A DNA stretch of 41,511 nucleotides, from the NCBI GenBank assembly GCA_014859085.1, contig JACUUY010000008.1, positions 1-41,511 of the forward strand. Direction: 5' to 3'. This DNA comes from Caldifarciminota bacterium (GTDB lineage: Bacteria > Hydrothermota > Tepidihabitantia > SM23-42). The position numbers and the translations under genes were made by a program. A model generated the notes under the pieces. The model was not told where the DNA came from. It searched no databases and saw only the letters and a list, made by a program, of their open reading frames with translations. Of the stretch, positions 1-9,128 are shown in pieces. Numbering within the stretch: the stretch's first letter is position 1; every line of letters begins with the position of its first letter.

Positions 1-84
1 TCTTTGGCCGGCCTGTCGGCGTCTTTGGCCGGCCTGTCGGCGTCTTTGGCCGGCCTGTCGGCGTCTTTGGCCGGCTTGTCGGCG
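1..84. repeat. 21-bp tandem repeat, four units, coding
   Basis: Four head-to-tail 21-bp units (1-21, 22-42, 43-63, 64-84) are identical except for one substitution in the last. The array is truncated by the window edge, so the copy number is unknown. The unit length is a multiple of three and encodes AKDADRP on the minus strand inside the TPR protein, so gain or loss of units would keep the frame. Confidence 0.95.
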
Positions 85-749
85 CTTGTCGTCGGCTTTT
101 TGTCTTTCAATTCTTCGGGCTGGAACATGCGCTGGAGCTGCAGGTCGAGGATCTTTTCTTCGTCGGTCTTTTTTCTCTTGTCTTCGACCGCTTTCTTCAA
201 TTCGACAGTCTTCTGCCTTAGTATCAAATCGCTTGGGTCGGTGTAGAGCAGATTCTCGTATATTTTGAGGGATTCCTCGATGTTTCCCTGTTTTTCATAC
301 TCCTCGGCCATCGCCACGGTGTAGAGTGGTTCTTTGCGCTGCAGAGCCTCAAGCATCGAGAGTTTCTCCTTTGCCTGCGTGTCCAGGGGATCGATCGCGA
401 TGATGCTCTTGTAGGCATTGATCTGCCCCTTGTCGTCTTTCAGCATCTCATAGGTTTTGGCTAACATGCGCAGCGCAACGACATTCTGCGGATCCAGGGC
501 AATCGTCTTCTCGAACGCATCCTTGGCTTGAACGTGGGCTCGCGTGTCATAATAGCACTTGCCGATCACGAGGTAAGCGAGTGCATATTGCGGATGGTAC
601 TCGATCCCTTTGTTGAGCACGTCGAGGGCCTCGTCGATCATCTTGTTCTTCCGGTAGGCATCGGCAAGTTGCACAAAGATTCGCGATTTCGGTTCCCGGG
701 CGTATTTTTCGTTCAGCTTCGAAATATCAGAAAAGTCAAGGCCGTTCAT
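1..749 (-). CDS. TPR-repeat protein, C-terminus cut by window edge
   Basis: At least 249 residues are encoded, starting at the ATG at 749 and running off the left edge. AAGGA lies just upstream of the ATG, and a promoter overlaps the previous gene's stop. The first about 190 residues are helical pairs with TPR spacing, for example AYLVIGKCYYDTRAHVQAKD followed by AFEKTIALDPQN, and EEYEKQGNIEESLKIYENLL. A charged, coiled-coil-like stretch (about 190-220) follows, then a low-complexity tail of seven-residue AKDADRP repeats at the window edge. No signal peptide is visible, so it is probably cytoplasmic or a scaffold. TPR proteins mediate protein-protein contacts; the partner is unknown. The function cannot be named further because the end is missing. 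Confidence 0.8.
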   Translation of the reverse strand, partial: MNGLDFSDISKLNEKYAREPKSRIFVQLADAYRKNKMIDEALDVLNKGIEYHPQYALAYLVIGKCYYDTRAHVQAKDAFEKTIALDPQNVVALRMLAKTYEMLKDDKGQINAYKSIIAIDPLDTQAKEKLSMLEALQRKEPLYTVAMAEEYEKQGNIEESLKIYENLLYTDPSDLILRQKTVELKKAVEDKRKKTDEEKILDLQLQRMFQPEELKDKKPTTSADKPAKDADRPAKDADRPAKDADRPAK

Positions 750-770
750 TTCATTTCCTTAGTATAACTT

Positions 771-798
771 ATCTTATACATAATATATAATTTGTCAA
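771..798 (-). promoter_or_regulatory. Promoter of the TPR gene (TTGACA-N16-TAAGAT)
   Basis: On the minus strand, TTGACA (798-793), a 16-bp spacer and TAAGAT (776-771) precede the TPR gene start at 749. The -35 box overlaps the TGA stop of the upstream DUF4837 gene (TATTGACA). The predicted leader is about 15 nt and contains AAGGAA. Confidence 0.6.
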
Positions 799-1769
799 TA
801 TCGAATTAGATTCAATGAATTCATGATCACCTCGATTTTCGTGAGTTGATCGGACTTTCGTTCGCCCGGGTTGAAGACCATACCGTCGATCACGTAGAGC
901 GTGTCCGTGCTGGTATCGCTGAGAAAGTATGACAGGAATGGGCCGCCGGCGACGAGCGAATCATTCTGCCAGACGCCCTTCAGCCTGATCCCTTTCAGAC
1001 CGGCGAATTCGATCGGCTCGACAATGGTCAGTTCTTTCAGGATATAATCGCCCGCGTAGTATCGTCTTGCCAGTGAATCGCGCTTGGCCAGCGCGCGTTC
1101 GCCGTCCACTGGACGGCCCGTTGCTTCCTTGTAGAAGAAGATGCTCCGGTCGGGGAAGTGCGTGTGGACGTATATGAAATTCTCATCCTGGTGCGTGGTA
1201 TCGATGAGCCATGCTTCATTTATGTCGAGCGTTATGCCGTGCCGCCTCAGCCGATCCTTCATTTTGCTGCTGATGCCGCCGGCATAGTAATTCTGCTTGA
1301 CCCGCTGGTAGTAATGGTTCTCGAGCGTCTGCGCAATGAGTCGTCCGTACTTCGCCAGTGCCGTCTCGATATGTGATGCGTCGCGGACGGCGAGGATCAT
1401 GGTCAGCTGGCCACTCGCCCAAATATCACTTTTCCTAAAGAGCGAGAAGGTGTCTTTCTCGATCTGCATACGCGCCTCCCGGTTCAGGAGCGTTCTGACG
1501 AATTCGTCCTCGAGCGTTCCGCACAGCAGGATCGCATGGTAGTACTGGTATGCATCGAGCGCCGTGTCACTCACGAAAATGAAACTGAAGATCCCTTCTT
1601 TCTGGGGTACGTAGTTGTAGAGCTGGATGGCTTCGACGACCAGGTCCGGCTCGAGTTCTGACGCGACCACGAGTAATTCATTGCTCTTGCCGATGCTGCG
1701 CTTCAGACGGACGCACATCGTGTTCAGAATGAGCGCACTGAACAATATCAACAACAAGGTCTTCTTCAC
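795..1769 (-). CDS. DUF4837-family secreted protein or lipoprotein
   Basis: This 324-residue protein has a short hydrophobic leader (residues 4-18) followed by Cys19. The preceding residues NTM are not a canonical lipobox, so lipid attachment is possible but unproven. The body resembles the DUF4837 family, known mainly from Bacteroidota: an early segment on 'VVASELEPD', a central 'SDIWASGQLTMILAV' strand, a 'RRHGITLDINEAWLID' segment, and a C-terminal part ending in a strand that names residues of an adduct-like fold. The family has no assigned function. It is last in the pilT-pilT-recG operon, 11 nt after recG, with a good AAAGGAGG ribosome site. Confidence 0.7.
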   Translation of the reverse strand: MKKTLLLILFSALILNTMCVRLKRSIGKSNELLVVASELEPDLVVEAIQLYNYVPQKEGIFSFIFVSDTALDAYQYYHAILLCGTLEDEFVRTLLNREARMQIEKDTFSLFRKSDIWASGQLTMILAVRDASHIETALAKYGRLIAQTLENHYYQRVKQNYYAGGISSKMKDRLRRHGITLDINEAWLIDTTHQDENFIYVHTHFPDRSIFFYKEATGRPVDGERALAKRDSLARRYYAGDYILKELTIVEPIEFAGLKGIRLKGVWQNDSLVAGGPFLSYFLSDTSTDTLYVIDGMVFNPGERKSDQLTKIEVIMNSLNLIRY

Positions 1770-1780
1770 CGATACCTCCT

Positions 1781-3859
1781 TTAGCCGATCCGCAGCAGTT
1801 CGGCCCGGTGGGCCAGATTGTCGAGCTGCAATCTGATCGCCGCGTGCTCGGGCCGGTTCATTGACGGATCTTCCTCCATTAATGCGAACGCGTCGTCCCG
1901 GGCGCGGTCCAGGAGTTCCCGGTCGTACTCGAGATCGCCAATGGCGATGTCGGGCAGTCCGTGTTGCCTCTTGCCGAGCACTTCTCCGGGGCCGCGCAGT
2001 CGGATGTCCTTTTGAGCGAGCGCAAACCCATCGTTGTTCTTCTCAAAGAAGCTGATCCGTTCATATGTCTCCGGTTGCAGATACCGGTTCACGACAAGGA
2101 AGCAATAGGAGCGCTGGTCACCGCGGCCGATCCGTCCGCGCAGCTGGTGCAATTGAGCGAGACCAAAGCGTTCCGGATGAAAAATGAGCATCACCGTAGC
2201 ATTGGGTATGTCGACTCCGACTTCGATCACGGTCGTAGCGACGAGAATGCTCGTCTTGCCGAGCCGGTACCCATTCATTATTTCTATTCTCGAAGCCGTG
2301 TCAAGCCGGCCGTGGATGACGCCGACCTTGAACTCGGGGAAAGCGGCGCATATCTCATCGGTGACTTCCTCGACCGATCGTAATTCCATCGTCTCGGATC
2401 TTTCGATTATCGGACAGATGATGAATGCCTGATGACCCCTGGCCAGAATTGAGCGTATGAATCCGTACGTCGATGCCCGGTCCTTCTCGCCGACGATCTT
2501 CGTCACGACCTCGCCCCGTTGCGGCGGTTTCTCCTTGATTATCGATAGGTCAAGGTCCCCGTAGAGCGTAAGGGCCAGGGTCCGGGGGATGGGCGTTGCC
2601 GAAATAACGAGAAAATCCGGGTTGATGCCCTTGCTGACGAGTGCCGCACGCTGCATGACACCGAACCGGTGCTGCTCGTCGACCGTCACCAATCCCAGTC
2701 GATGGAAGATGATCTCCTGCTCCAGCAGCGCGTGCGTGCCGAGCACGAGCCGGGCCTCACCCGAGGCGATCTTCGCCACAATAGCGGCATGTTCCTTGCC
2801 TTTCACGCTGCCGGTCAGAAGGTACGGCTCCACGCCGATCCTGGCGAGCATCTCCCGCAGTACTATGGAGTGTTGCTCAGCAAGTATTTCGGTCGGCGCC
2901 ATGAGGACCGCCTGATAGTCGTTTTCCAGTGCGACCAGTATTGCGTAGAGGGCAACGACGGTCTTTCCCGACCCCACGTCGCCCTGCAAAAGGCGGTTCA
3001 TGGGTTGCGGCCGCGCCATATCACTGACGATTTTCTCGATCGCATCGGTCTGACTGTGAGTCAAGGTGAAGGGCAGTTGCTCGACGAATCGTTTGGTCAG
3101 GGCACCGGTTGCGCGAAACGTGATGCCGGGGCGATTCTGTAACTGCGCTTTGCGCCGGGCGAGCGTTAGCTCAAAGAAGAAGAACTCATCGTAGACGAGC
3201 CGGTTGCGCGCGGCCGCTGTTTCTTCTGTTGAGACAGGAAAATGCAGGCACTGGAGGGCACGGTCGAGCGGCAGCAGCCCGTTCTTGTCGATCAGGGATC
3301 GCGGCAGCGTCTCTATTATCTCTTCGCGGCACTGCCCGAGCGCGGTCCTGACCGCCCGCCGGATGTTCCAGTTGGATAAACCTTCGGTGAGCGGGTAGAT
3401 CGGGATCACCGATCCCTGCTTATTCTGGACCGTCTCTTGCTCCGCGATCATCTCATAAAGCGGATTGACGAATTGCGGTCTCTGGTAAAAGGTCACCTTA
3501 CCCGACACGAGCAGCCAGTCGCCGGGTTTGAATTTGTGCTTCAGGTCAGGGCGGTTGAACCATTTCAGCACGATCGAGCCGGTCGAGTCGTGGAGGACGG
3601 CATTTATCAGGGAAACGCGGTTCCTGGTGCGACGCGCTTCAGCGAGCTGTATCTTGCCGATCACGGATGCCTCCTGATCGAGCCGGATATCGCGTATTTT
3701 TGAAACGGTCGAGTAGTCGACATACCGTCTGGGCACCAGACGGATCAGGTCCTGTACGGTCTGAACGCCGATCTTTTCAAGATAGCCGGCACGCCTGGGC
3801 CCGATGCCTTTCACATACTGCACCGGACTGTCCAGGCGGAGAAACGTCTTCTTATTCAC
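1781..3859 (-). CDS. recG: ATP-dependent DNA helicase RecG
   Basis: RecG remodels stalled replication forks and branch-migrates Holliday junctions. The 692-residue length matches the family. A helix-hairpin-helix-like start (KGIGPRRAGYLEKIG, about 17-31) leads into the OB-fold wedge domain (about 60-140). Next is a superfamily 2 helicase core with Walker A GDVGSGKT (293-300), DEQH motif II (394-397) and motif VI QLHQLRGRIGRG, followed by the C-terminal TRG region with RLRGPGEVLG. All key motifs are intact. Its start meets the stop of the upstream pilT gene (shared position 3859), showing translational coupling. Its grouping with type IV pilus ATPases looks like simple co-transcription. Confidence 0.97.
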   Translation of the reverse strand: MNKKTFLRLDSPVQYVKGIGPRRAGYLEKIGVQTVQDLIRLVPRRYVDYSTVSKIRDIRLDQEASVIGKIQLAEARRTRNRVSLINAVLHDSTGSIVLKWFNRPDLKHKFKPGDWLLVSGKVTFYQRPQFVNPLYEMIAEQETVQNKQGSVIPIYPLTEGLSNWNIRRAVRTALGQCREEIIETLPRSLIDKNGLLPLDRALQCLHFPVSTEETAAARNRLVYDEFFFFELTLARRKAQLQNRPGITFRATGALTKRFVEQLPFTLTHSQTDAIEKIVSDMARPQPMNRLLQGDVGSGKTVVALYAILVALENDYQAVLMAPTEILAEQHSIVLREMLARIGVEPYLLTGSVKGKEHAAIVAKIASGEARLVLGTHALLEQEIIFHRLGLVTVDEQHRFGVMQRAALVSKGINPDFLVISATPIPRTLALTLYGDLDLSIIKEKPPQRGEVVTKIVGEKDRASTYGFIRSILARGHQAFIICPIIERSETMELRSVEEVTDEICAAFPEFKVGVIHGRLDTASRIEIMNGYRLGKTSILVATTVIEVGVDIPNATVMLIFHPERFGLAQLHQLRGRIGRGDQRSYCFLVVNRYLQPETYERISFFEKNNDGFALAQKDIRLRGPGEVLGKRQHGLPDIAIGDLEYDRELLDRARDDAFALMEEDPSMNRPEHAAIRLQLDNLAHRAELLRIG

Positions 3860-4929
3860 TACGGCTTCGAAAGCGTTTCGATCTCTTGCGCGAACGTGTC
3901 GGGCTTGAGGGCATTGAGCAATGCCGCATCTTTGGTGATGACTCTTCTCCCTACAAGATTAACCAGGCAGGCATCGAAGGCGATCATACCCTGCTGCTGG
4001 GATATCTGCAATGATGAGGCGATCTGGTGGGTTTTCGCTTCGCGTATCAAGTTCCTGACCGACGGTGTTGCGATCAGGATCTCATATGCGGCCACCCGGC
4101 CCTTGCCGTCGGCGCGCTTGATCAGGTTCTGCGATACGACGCAGAGCAGGTTGAGCGACAGCTGCATCCGGATCTGTGACTGCTGGTGCGGCGGAAAGAC
4201 GTCGATGATCCGGTCGATCGTGGAAACCGAATCTGACGTGTGCAGGGTCGTGATGACCGTGTGGCCGGTTTCCGCAGCCGTGATTGTAAGGGAAATGGTC
4301 TCGAGGTCCCGCATCTCGCCCACCAGAATCACATCCGGGTCCTGCCGCAGAACGAACTTCAAAGCGTTGGCAAACGAGTGCGTGTCGCGTCCGATCTCGC
4401 GCTGGGTGACAAGCGCCTTTTTGTTATTGTGGATGAATTCGATCGGATCTTCAACCGTCACGATGTGGCAGCGGTCGTTCTCGTTCCGGTAATTGATCAA
4501 TGCGGCCTGGGTCGTTGACTTACCGCAGCCCGAGGGCCCGGTTACCACGATCAGCCCGCGCGGCCGCATGGTGATACTGCCCAGCGCCGGTGGGAATCCC
4601 AGTTCCTCGATGTTAGGAACGCGGTCAGGTATCGCCCTGAGGACCATGCCGGGTGCACCCTGTTGCCGGAAGACGTTGATACGAAACCGCATGCCACCGG
4701 GCTGCTCGTACGAAAGGTCGATCTCTTTGTGTTCCCGGAACTCGGCGAGCTGATGTTCGGTGAGGATCTCGGCAATGCACGTGTCGATCTCGGAGGCGGT
4801 CATTGCCGGTGAATCCATGTTGACAAGATCGCCATTGATGCGCATGGTGATCGGCGAGCGAACCTTCAGAATCAGGTCGGACGCGCCTTCCTTGACCTGC
4901 GTGCTCATCAATTCCTGGATCTTAGACAT
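3859..4929 (-). CDS. PilT-family twitching motility ATPase (second copy, PilU-like)
   Basis: This is a cytoplasmic hexameric ATPase that would power type IV pilus retraction. I chose ATG 4929 (MSKIQELM, 356 residues), one nucleotide after the upstream stop, over an upstream in-frame ATG at 4974 that would overlap the neighbour. It has an N-terminal PAS-like domain, then Walker A GPSGCGKST (131-139), an Asp box, Walker B DPDVILVGEMRD, and a His box TLHTSD. The unusual Cys in the P-loop and its place next to another pilT suggest an accessory PilU-type role, but by sequence alone either copy could be the main motor. No pilin or pilus assembly genes are in the window. Confidence 0.9.
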   Translation of the reverse strand: MSKIQELMSTQVKEGASDLILKVRSPITMRINGDLVNMDSPAMTASEIDTCIAEILTEHQLAEFREHKEIDLSYEQPGGMRFRINVFRQQGAPGMVLRAIPDRVPNIEELGFPPALGSITMRPRGLIVVTGPSGCGKSTTQAALINYRNENDRCHIVTVEDPIEFIHNNKKALVTQREIGRDTHSFANALKFVLRQDPDVILVGEMRDLETISLTITAAETGHTVITTLHTSDSVSTIDRIIDVFPPHQQSQIRMQLSLNLLCVVSQNLIKRADGKGRVAAYEILIATPSVRNLIREAKTHQIASSLQISQQQGMIAFDACLVNLVGRRVITKDAALLNALKPDTFAQEIETLSKP

Positions 4930-4930
4930 A

Positions 4931-5992
4931 TCAGACAAGGTCGCCGAAATCTTCGGGATGGCTCGAGTGGGCAATGGCCTCCTCGCGGTCGATCATCCCC
5001 TGGCGATACAGATTCTTCAGATATTGGTCCATAGTTATCATGCCCATCCGCGCGCCGGTCTGGATCGCGGTGAATATCTGGTGGGTCTTTGATTCCCTTA
5101 TCGCATTCCTTATTGCCAGCGTGCAAACCATGATCTCGAAAGCGGGAATGCGTCCGGCGTCATCCTTGCGGTGGAGCAGTGTTTCGGTTACCACTGCCTG
5201 CAGGGTCATTGAGAGCTGGAGGCGGATCTGCTGCTGGTGCGAAGGCGGAAAAACATCGATGATCCGGTCCACGGTTTGAACCGCGTCTATCGTATGGAGC
5301 GTGGAGAAAACCAGATGGCCGGTCTCGGCCGCCGTTATTGTCTCGGAAGCGGTATCGAGGTCGCGCATCTCACCGACGAGGATCGTATCTGGATTCTGCC
5401 GGATGATCCGGCGCAATGCTTCGCTGTACGAATCCGTGTCGATGCCGACCTCGCGCTGTTCGATCACCGAATACCGGTCATGGTGCTGGAATTCTATGGG
5501 GTCCTCAACCGTAATGATGTGCCGGCGAAAGTTCTGATTTATATGCTCGATCATCGCGGCCAGGGTCGTTGATTTGCCGCTGCCCGTGGGACCGGTCACC
5601 AGTACAAGACCCCGAGGCATCTGCGCGATGCGCTTCAGCACGCCAGGCAGGTTCAGTTCGTCGATTGTTCTTATCTTGAGCGGGATGGAGCGCATGACCG
5701 CCGCGATGTGTTTCATCTGCCTGAAGCAGTTCACCCGGAAGCGCGCGACGCCGGGGATCTCATAAGCCATATCGTATTCGAGTTGCTTCTCAAATAGATC
5801 GCGCTGGGTCGGGCTCATGATCCCGAGGATCAGCTTCTCGAGGTCCTCGTCATTGAGATTGGAGTAGCTGGTTTTGACGAGCTCACCGACAACACGATAT
5901 AAAGGCGGCTCCCCGAACCGAAGGTGGAGGTCTGAGCCTTCCCGGGAAACGAGTTCCTTTAGAAGCGCGTCGAGATCAAAATTTGCGGTCAT
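4931..5992 (-). CDS. pilT: PilT-family twitching motility ATPase (first copy)
   Basis: The protein has 353 residues, typical of PilT, which depolymerises type IV pili by ATP hydrolysis. Walker A GPTGSGKST spans residues 134-142, Walker B PDTILVGEMRD sits near 201-211, and the TLHTID His box near 231-236. The N-terminal part SDLHLRFGEPP is the usual PilT opening. It is the first gene of the pilT-pilT-recG-DUF4837 operon. A promoter lies 18 nt upstream, giving a leader of only about 11 nt with no clear ribosome-binding site. Confidence 0.93.
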   Translation of the reverse strand: MTANFDLDALLKELVSREGSDLHLRFGEPPLYRVVGELVKTSYSNLNDEDLEKLILGIMSPTQRDLFEKQLEYDMAYEIPGVARFRVNCFRQMKHIAAVMRSIPLKIRTIDELNLPGVLKRIAQMPRGLVLVTGPTGSGKSTTLAAMIEHINQNFRRHIITVEDPIEFQHHDRYSVIEQREVGIDTDSYSEALRRIIRQNPDTILVGEMRDLDTASETITAAETGHLVFSTLHTIDAVQTVDRIIDVFPPSHQQQIRLQLSMTLQAVVTETLLHRKDDAGRIPAFEIMVCTLAIRNAIRESKTHQIFTAIQTGARMGMITMDQYLKNLYRQGMIDREEAIAHSSHPEDFGDLV

Positions 5993-6009
5993 ATCGGCAC
6001 ATTTTCATA

Positions 6010-6038
6010 AGAATACCCGATCTTTCATTACTTGTCAA
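6010..6038 (-). promoter_or_regulatory. Promoter of the pilT-recG operon (TTGACA-N17-TATTCT)
   Basis: TTGACA (6038-6033) and TATTCT (6015-6010) are separated by 17 bp on the minus strand. The predicted transcription start is near 6003, only about 11 nt before the pilT ATG at 5992. Confidence 0.6.
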
Positions 6039-6214
6039 CAACACAGAACATTCAGTATCGTGTATCCTGCATCATGGATCCAGTATCCTGCGCAGCAAGA
6101 GCCCAATGAATCTCCGCCGAGCTTCGCTCACCGTGAGCAAGCGGGCAACTACAATTATTTGACAATTGATTAATGCCGAAATCAGTAGGATTTCGAATTT
6201 CGCATTTTGCAGTT

Positions 6215-7393
6215 TTAGTATGCCATCTTCGTTCTCGATATCGCCAGGCAAAGGCCGATGGCCATGAAGCAGGCGAGGAGCGCTGAACCGCCATAACTCA
6301 TAAATGGCAGCGGCACGCCGGTAACGGGCAGCAGGCCCATTGTCATGCCGACATTGATAAAGGTCTGGTAGCCGATCCATGCGAGCACGCCGCTCACCAC
6401 GATGCTCGAGAACCGGTTGCGCGTTTCTTCTGCCAGGAGCAGCAGGCGGTGGCAGAGATAGGCGTACAGTCCAAGGACGATGATTATGCCGGCAAGGCCG
6501 AATTCCTCGCCGAGGCAGGAGAATATGAAATCGGTGTGGCGTTCGGGCAGGAACTCCAGTTTCTTCTGTGTTCCGGAAAGGAATCCCTTGCCCAGCAGCC
6601 GTCCTGAGCCGATCGCTATCCTGGACTGTATGATCTGCCAGGACATGCCCTTGGGGTCCAGCCAGGGCGAAAAGAATGCGAGTATTCGATTCTGCTGATA
6701 GACCTTGAGCGAATTCCAGAGCAGAGGCATTGTGAGGCCCATCAAGGAATTACTGACGAACCCGTAGATGAGGTCGTTCAGCTGCCTTCGAAAATACAAG
6801 AAGATCATGAGCAGCGTTATATAGGTGACCCATGCGTATATCGAGAAACTGGCGAGCGCTGAGATGATAGGCGAGAAGAGGATGAGGATCTTCAGACCGG
6901 GCATGCCTGCCCAGTAAGCCATGACGATCAAGATCGGGAGGAAGATCTGTGCGGCGCCGAGGTCGGGTTCGACGAAGACGAGCATCGCCGGCAGACCGGC
7001 AATGATCGTGGGTACGATCATATCTTTGAAATTCTGCATTCTTTTCCGGCCCGCGAGGTAGTACGCCAGCATCAGTACGGTGGCGAACTTGGCGAATTCA
7101 GAGGGTTGGATGGAGAGGCCGCCCAGCCGGAGCCATCGCTTCGGGTAAACGTCGCTCTTGAACAGTATCGCAAGCACGAAGATCAGGGCAGTGGCATAGA
7201 TGATCGGGCTGATCGTGAGCCAGACGCGCGGCGGGATCCTGAAAAACGCCAGTGCAGCGATGACCGAAATCGCAAGCCAGCCGATCTGGCGAACCATGAA
7301 CGCAGCTCCGCCGGTCGAGTAGATCATCATGACACCGAGCAGCGACAGCACGCCCGTCGTCCATATTATGCTGGTATCAATCTTCCTCAACAT
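6215..7393 (-). CDS. rodA: Rod-shape SEDS peptidoglycan glycosyltransferase RodA
   Basis: RodA is the SEDS-family polymerase that makes glycan strands for cell elongation together with PBP2. The 392-residue protein is almost entirely membrane-embedded, with about ten hydrophobic segments. It carries SEDS hallmarks: RWLRLGGLSIQPSEFAK (SIQPSE), the LEFLPERHTDFIFSCLGEEFG segment containing PERHTDF, and the C-terminal GLLPVTGVPLPFMSYGGSA. It overlaps the mrdA gene by 17 nt, so the two partners are translationally coupled. It is the last gene of the mre operon. The downstream gap (5993-6214) holds only short AT-rich words and the pilT promoter. Confidence 0.96.
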   Translation of the reverse strand: MLRKIDTSIIWTTGVLSLLGVMMIYSTGGAAFMVRQIGWLAISVIAALAFFRIPPRVWLTISPIIYATALIFVLAILFKSDVYPKRWLRLGGLSIQPSEFAKFATVLMLAYYLAGRKRMQNFKDMIVPTIIAGLPAMLVFVEPDLGAAQIFLPILIVMAYWAGMPGLKILILFSPIISALASFSIYAWVTYITLLMIFLYFRRQLNDLIYGFVSNSLMGLTMPLLWNSLKVYQQNRILAFFSPWLDPKGMSWQIIQSRIAIGSGRLLGKGFLSGTQKKLEFLPERHTDFIFSCLGEEFGLAGIIIVLGLYAYLCHRLLLLAEETRNRFSSIVVSGVLAWIGYQTFINVGMTMGLLPVTGVPLPFMSYGGSALLACFMAIGLCLAISRTKMAY

Positions 7394-9128
7394 CCTGGCC
7401 CGGCCGCGGGTTAATTGCTGATAGCTGTTGTTGCATTGAGTTCAGGTACGCTCTGATTATTTTCCCGGTCACGGGTGCCGCATGGCTCCCGCCGTGTCCG
7501 ATATTCTCCACAACCACACACACCAGGATCTCTGCATTTTCCGCCGGAGCGAAACCGACGAAGAGGGCATGGTCCTCACCGTGAGGATTCTGGCTCGTAC
7601 CGGTCTTGCCGCACACCTCGACACCGGCGACCCTTGCCCAGGTGCCGGTACCGCGGTCGACCACTCCGGCGAGTGATCTCCGGATCGCCTCGATCGTCTC
7701 GGACGAGAAATTCGTATCGAAATAGGTGGTATCGTCCCGATGTATGATATGGGGAATCGGTATCCTCCCCCCGTTTGCGAAGACGCTGTATGCGCAGGCG
7801 AGCTGCAGCGGAGATGTGAGAATGTCACCCTGCCCGATGCTGAGATTGAAGATATGCCCCTGCGTCCAATTCTTGCCGTATCGTTTTTCAAACCAGAGAC
7901 GATCAGGCAGGATACCTTGTTTCTCATTCGGCAGATCGATGCCGGTCTTCCTGCCGAAACCTACCCTGCTCGATCTATCAGCGATCGTGTCAATACCGAT
8001 CAACCTTCCCAGTTGGTAGAAGTAGATGTCACAGGAATTGACGATCGCGCCGTCGAGATCCAGACTGCCGTGTTTTTTCCAACACCGGAAATCACGCCGG
8101 CCCAGGCGGTACACTCCCTGGCATGGTTCGAACCGTTTTTCTTCACCGGACATTTTGGCATCGAGCGCGGCGAGCGCGACAAACGGTTTGTAGGTGGAGC
8201 CGGGTGGATAACAGCTCATTGTCGTCCGGTCATACATGGGCGCGGTGGGATCTCTGAGCAACGCATCCCACTCGGTACTTGACATCCCGTGTGTGAAAAT
8301 ATTCGGGTCGACGCCGGGTTTGGAGTAGAGCACGAGAATTCCGCCGTTCTGGGGGTTGAGACAGACACAAGCCGCCCGTTCATAATCCTTGAGGTAGACA
8401 GCGACCGATTCGGTCAAGGCGATATCGATTGTCGTGAGCAAGTCGATGCCGGCGGTGGGCGGAATACTCCTTTTTTCGGTTATGGTGCCGACTTCTTTGC
8501 CCCGCGCATCGACTTCAACGTACTCGATGCCATGCGTGCCCTGCAGGATCTTTTCATAGTAGCGTTCGAGCCCCATTTTGCCGATATAGTCGCCCAGGAT
8601 ATATCCGCTCTCTCTTTCCATTTCCTGGCTCGTTATCTCGCCGACGTAGCCGATGACATGGAAGAGGAGTTTTCCGTAAGGATAATAGCGGAGCGGTTCG
8701 GCGCCGACTTCGATGCCGGCCAGGAGATCGAGCCGCTCCTCGATCAGTGACAGCTGCTCGTACGAAATATCGTGGGCGATCTTGACGGGGTTGTATTTGT
8801 TCTTTTCGACCGCGCTCCTTTCGATAATCTCGCTGGCCGTCATATTCAGGATCCTGGCCAGCGTATTCAGGTTTTCCTGGTTGATCGTTGCTCTGACGAT
8901 CGCGGCGTAGAAACCGGGTCGCGTGTTGGCGATCTCGATGCCGTGCCGGTCGAGTATGCGTCCGCGCGGCGCCGGGTTGAATTTCTTCCTGATGCGATTT
9001 TCCTCGGAGAGGCGGAGGTGCTTCCTTCCCTCGATGATCTGTAATTTCATACTCCATACCACGAGCACCGCCGCCAGGAATATGATCAGGTTGCGGATGA
9101 TCTTGAAAGCTACTACTCTGTCATCCAT
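7377..9128 (-). CDS. mrdA: Penicillin-binding protein 2, elongasome transpeptidase
   Basis: This 583-residue class B PBP cross-links peptidoglycan in the elongasome. One N-terminal membrane helix (about 11-28) is followed by the PBP dimerisation domain (RGRILDRHG near 55) and the transpeptidase domain. The catalytic motifs are intact: STYK with Ser311 and Lys314, SCD (365-367) and KTG (508-510). Length and motif spacing fit PBP2. It overlaps mreD by 16 nt at its start and rodA at its end, giving the classic mreBCD-mrdA-rodA order. The periplasmic domain has several cysteines, which is not informative. Confidence 0.96.
   Translation of the reverse strand: MDDRVVAFKIIRNLIIFLAAVLVVWSMKLQIIEGRKHLRLSEENRIRKKFNPAPRGRILDRHGIEIANTRPGFYAAIVRATINQENLNTLARILNMTASEIIERSAVEKNKYNPVKIAHDISYEQLSLIEERLDLLAGIEVGAEPLRYYPYGKLLFHVIGYVGEITSQEMERESGYILGDYIGKMGLERYYEKILQGTHGIEYVEVDARGKEVGTITEKRSIPPTAGIDLLTTIDIALTESVAVYLKDYERAACVCLNPQNGGILVLYSKPGVDPNIFTHGMSSTEWDALLRDPTAPMYDRTTMSCYPPGSTYKPFVALAALDAKMSGEEKRFEPCQGVYRLGRRDFRCWKKHGSLDLDGAIVNSCDIYFYQLGRLIGIDTIADRSSRVGFGRKTGIDLPNEKQGILPDRLWFEKRYGKNWTQGHIFNLSIGQGDILTSPLQLACAYSVFANGGRIPIPHIIHRDDTTYFDTNFSSETIEAIRRSLAGVVDRGTGTWARVAGVEVCGKTGTSQNPHGEDHALFVGFAPAENAEILVCVVVENIGHGGSHAAPVTGKIIRAYLNSMQQQLSAINPRPGQDVEED

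Noticed and set aside
1-84. CRISPR array
   Set aside because: The 21-bp units are directly joined without spacers and encode a protein repeat.
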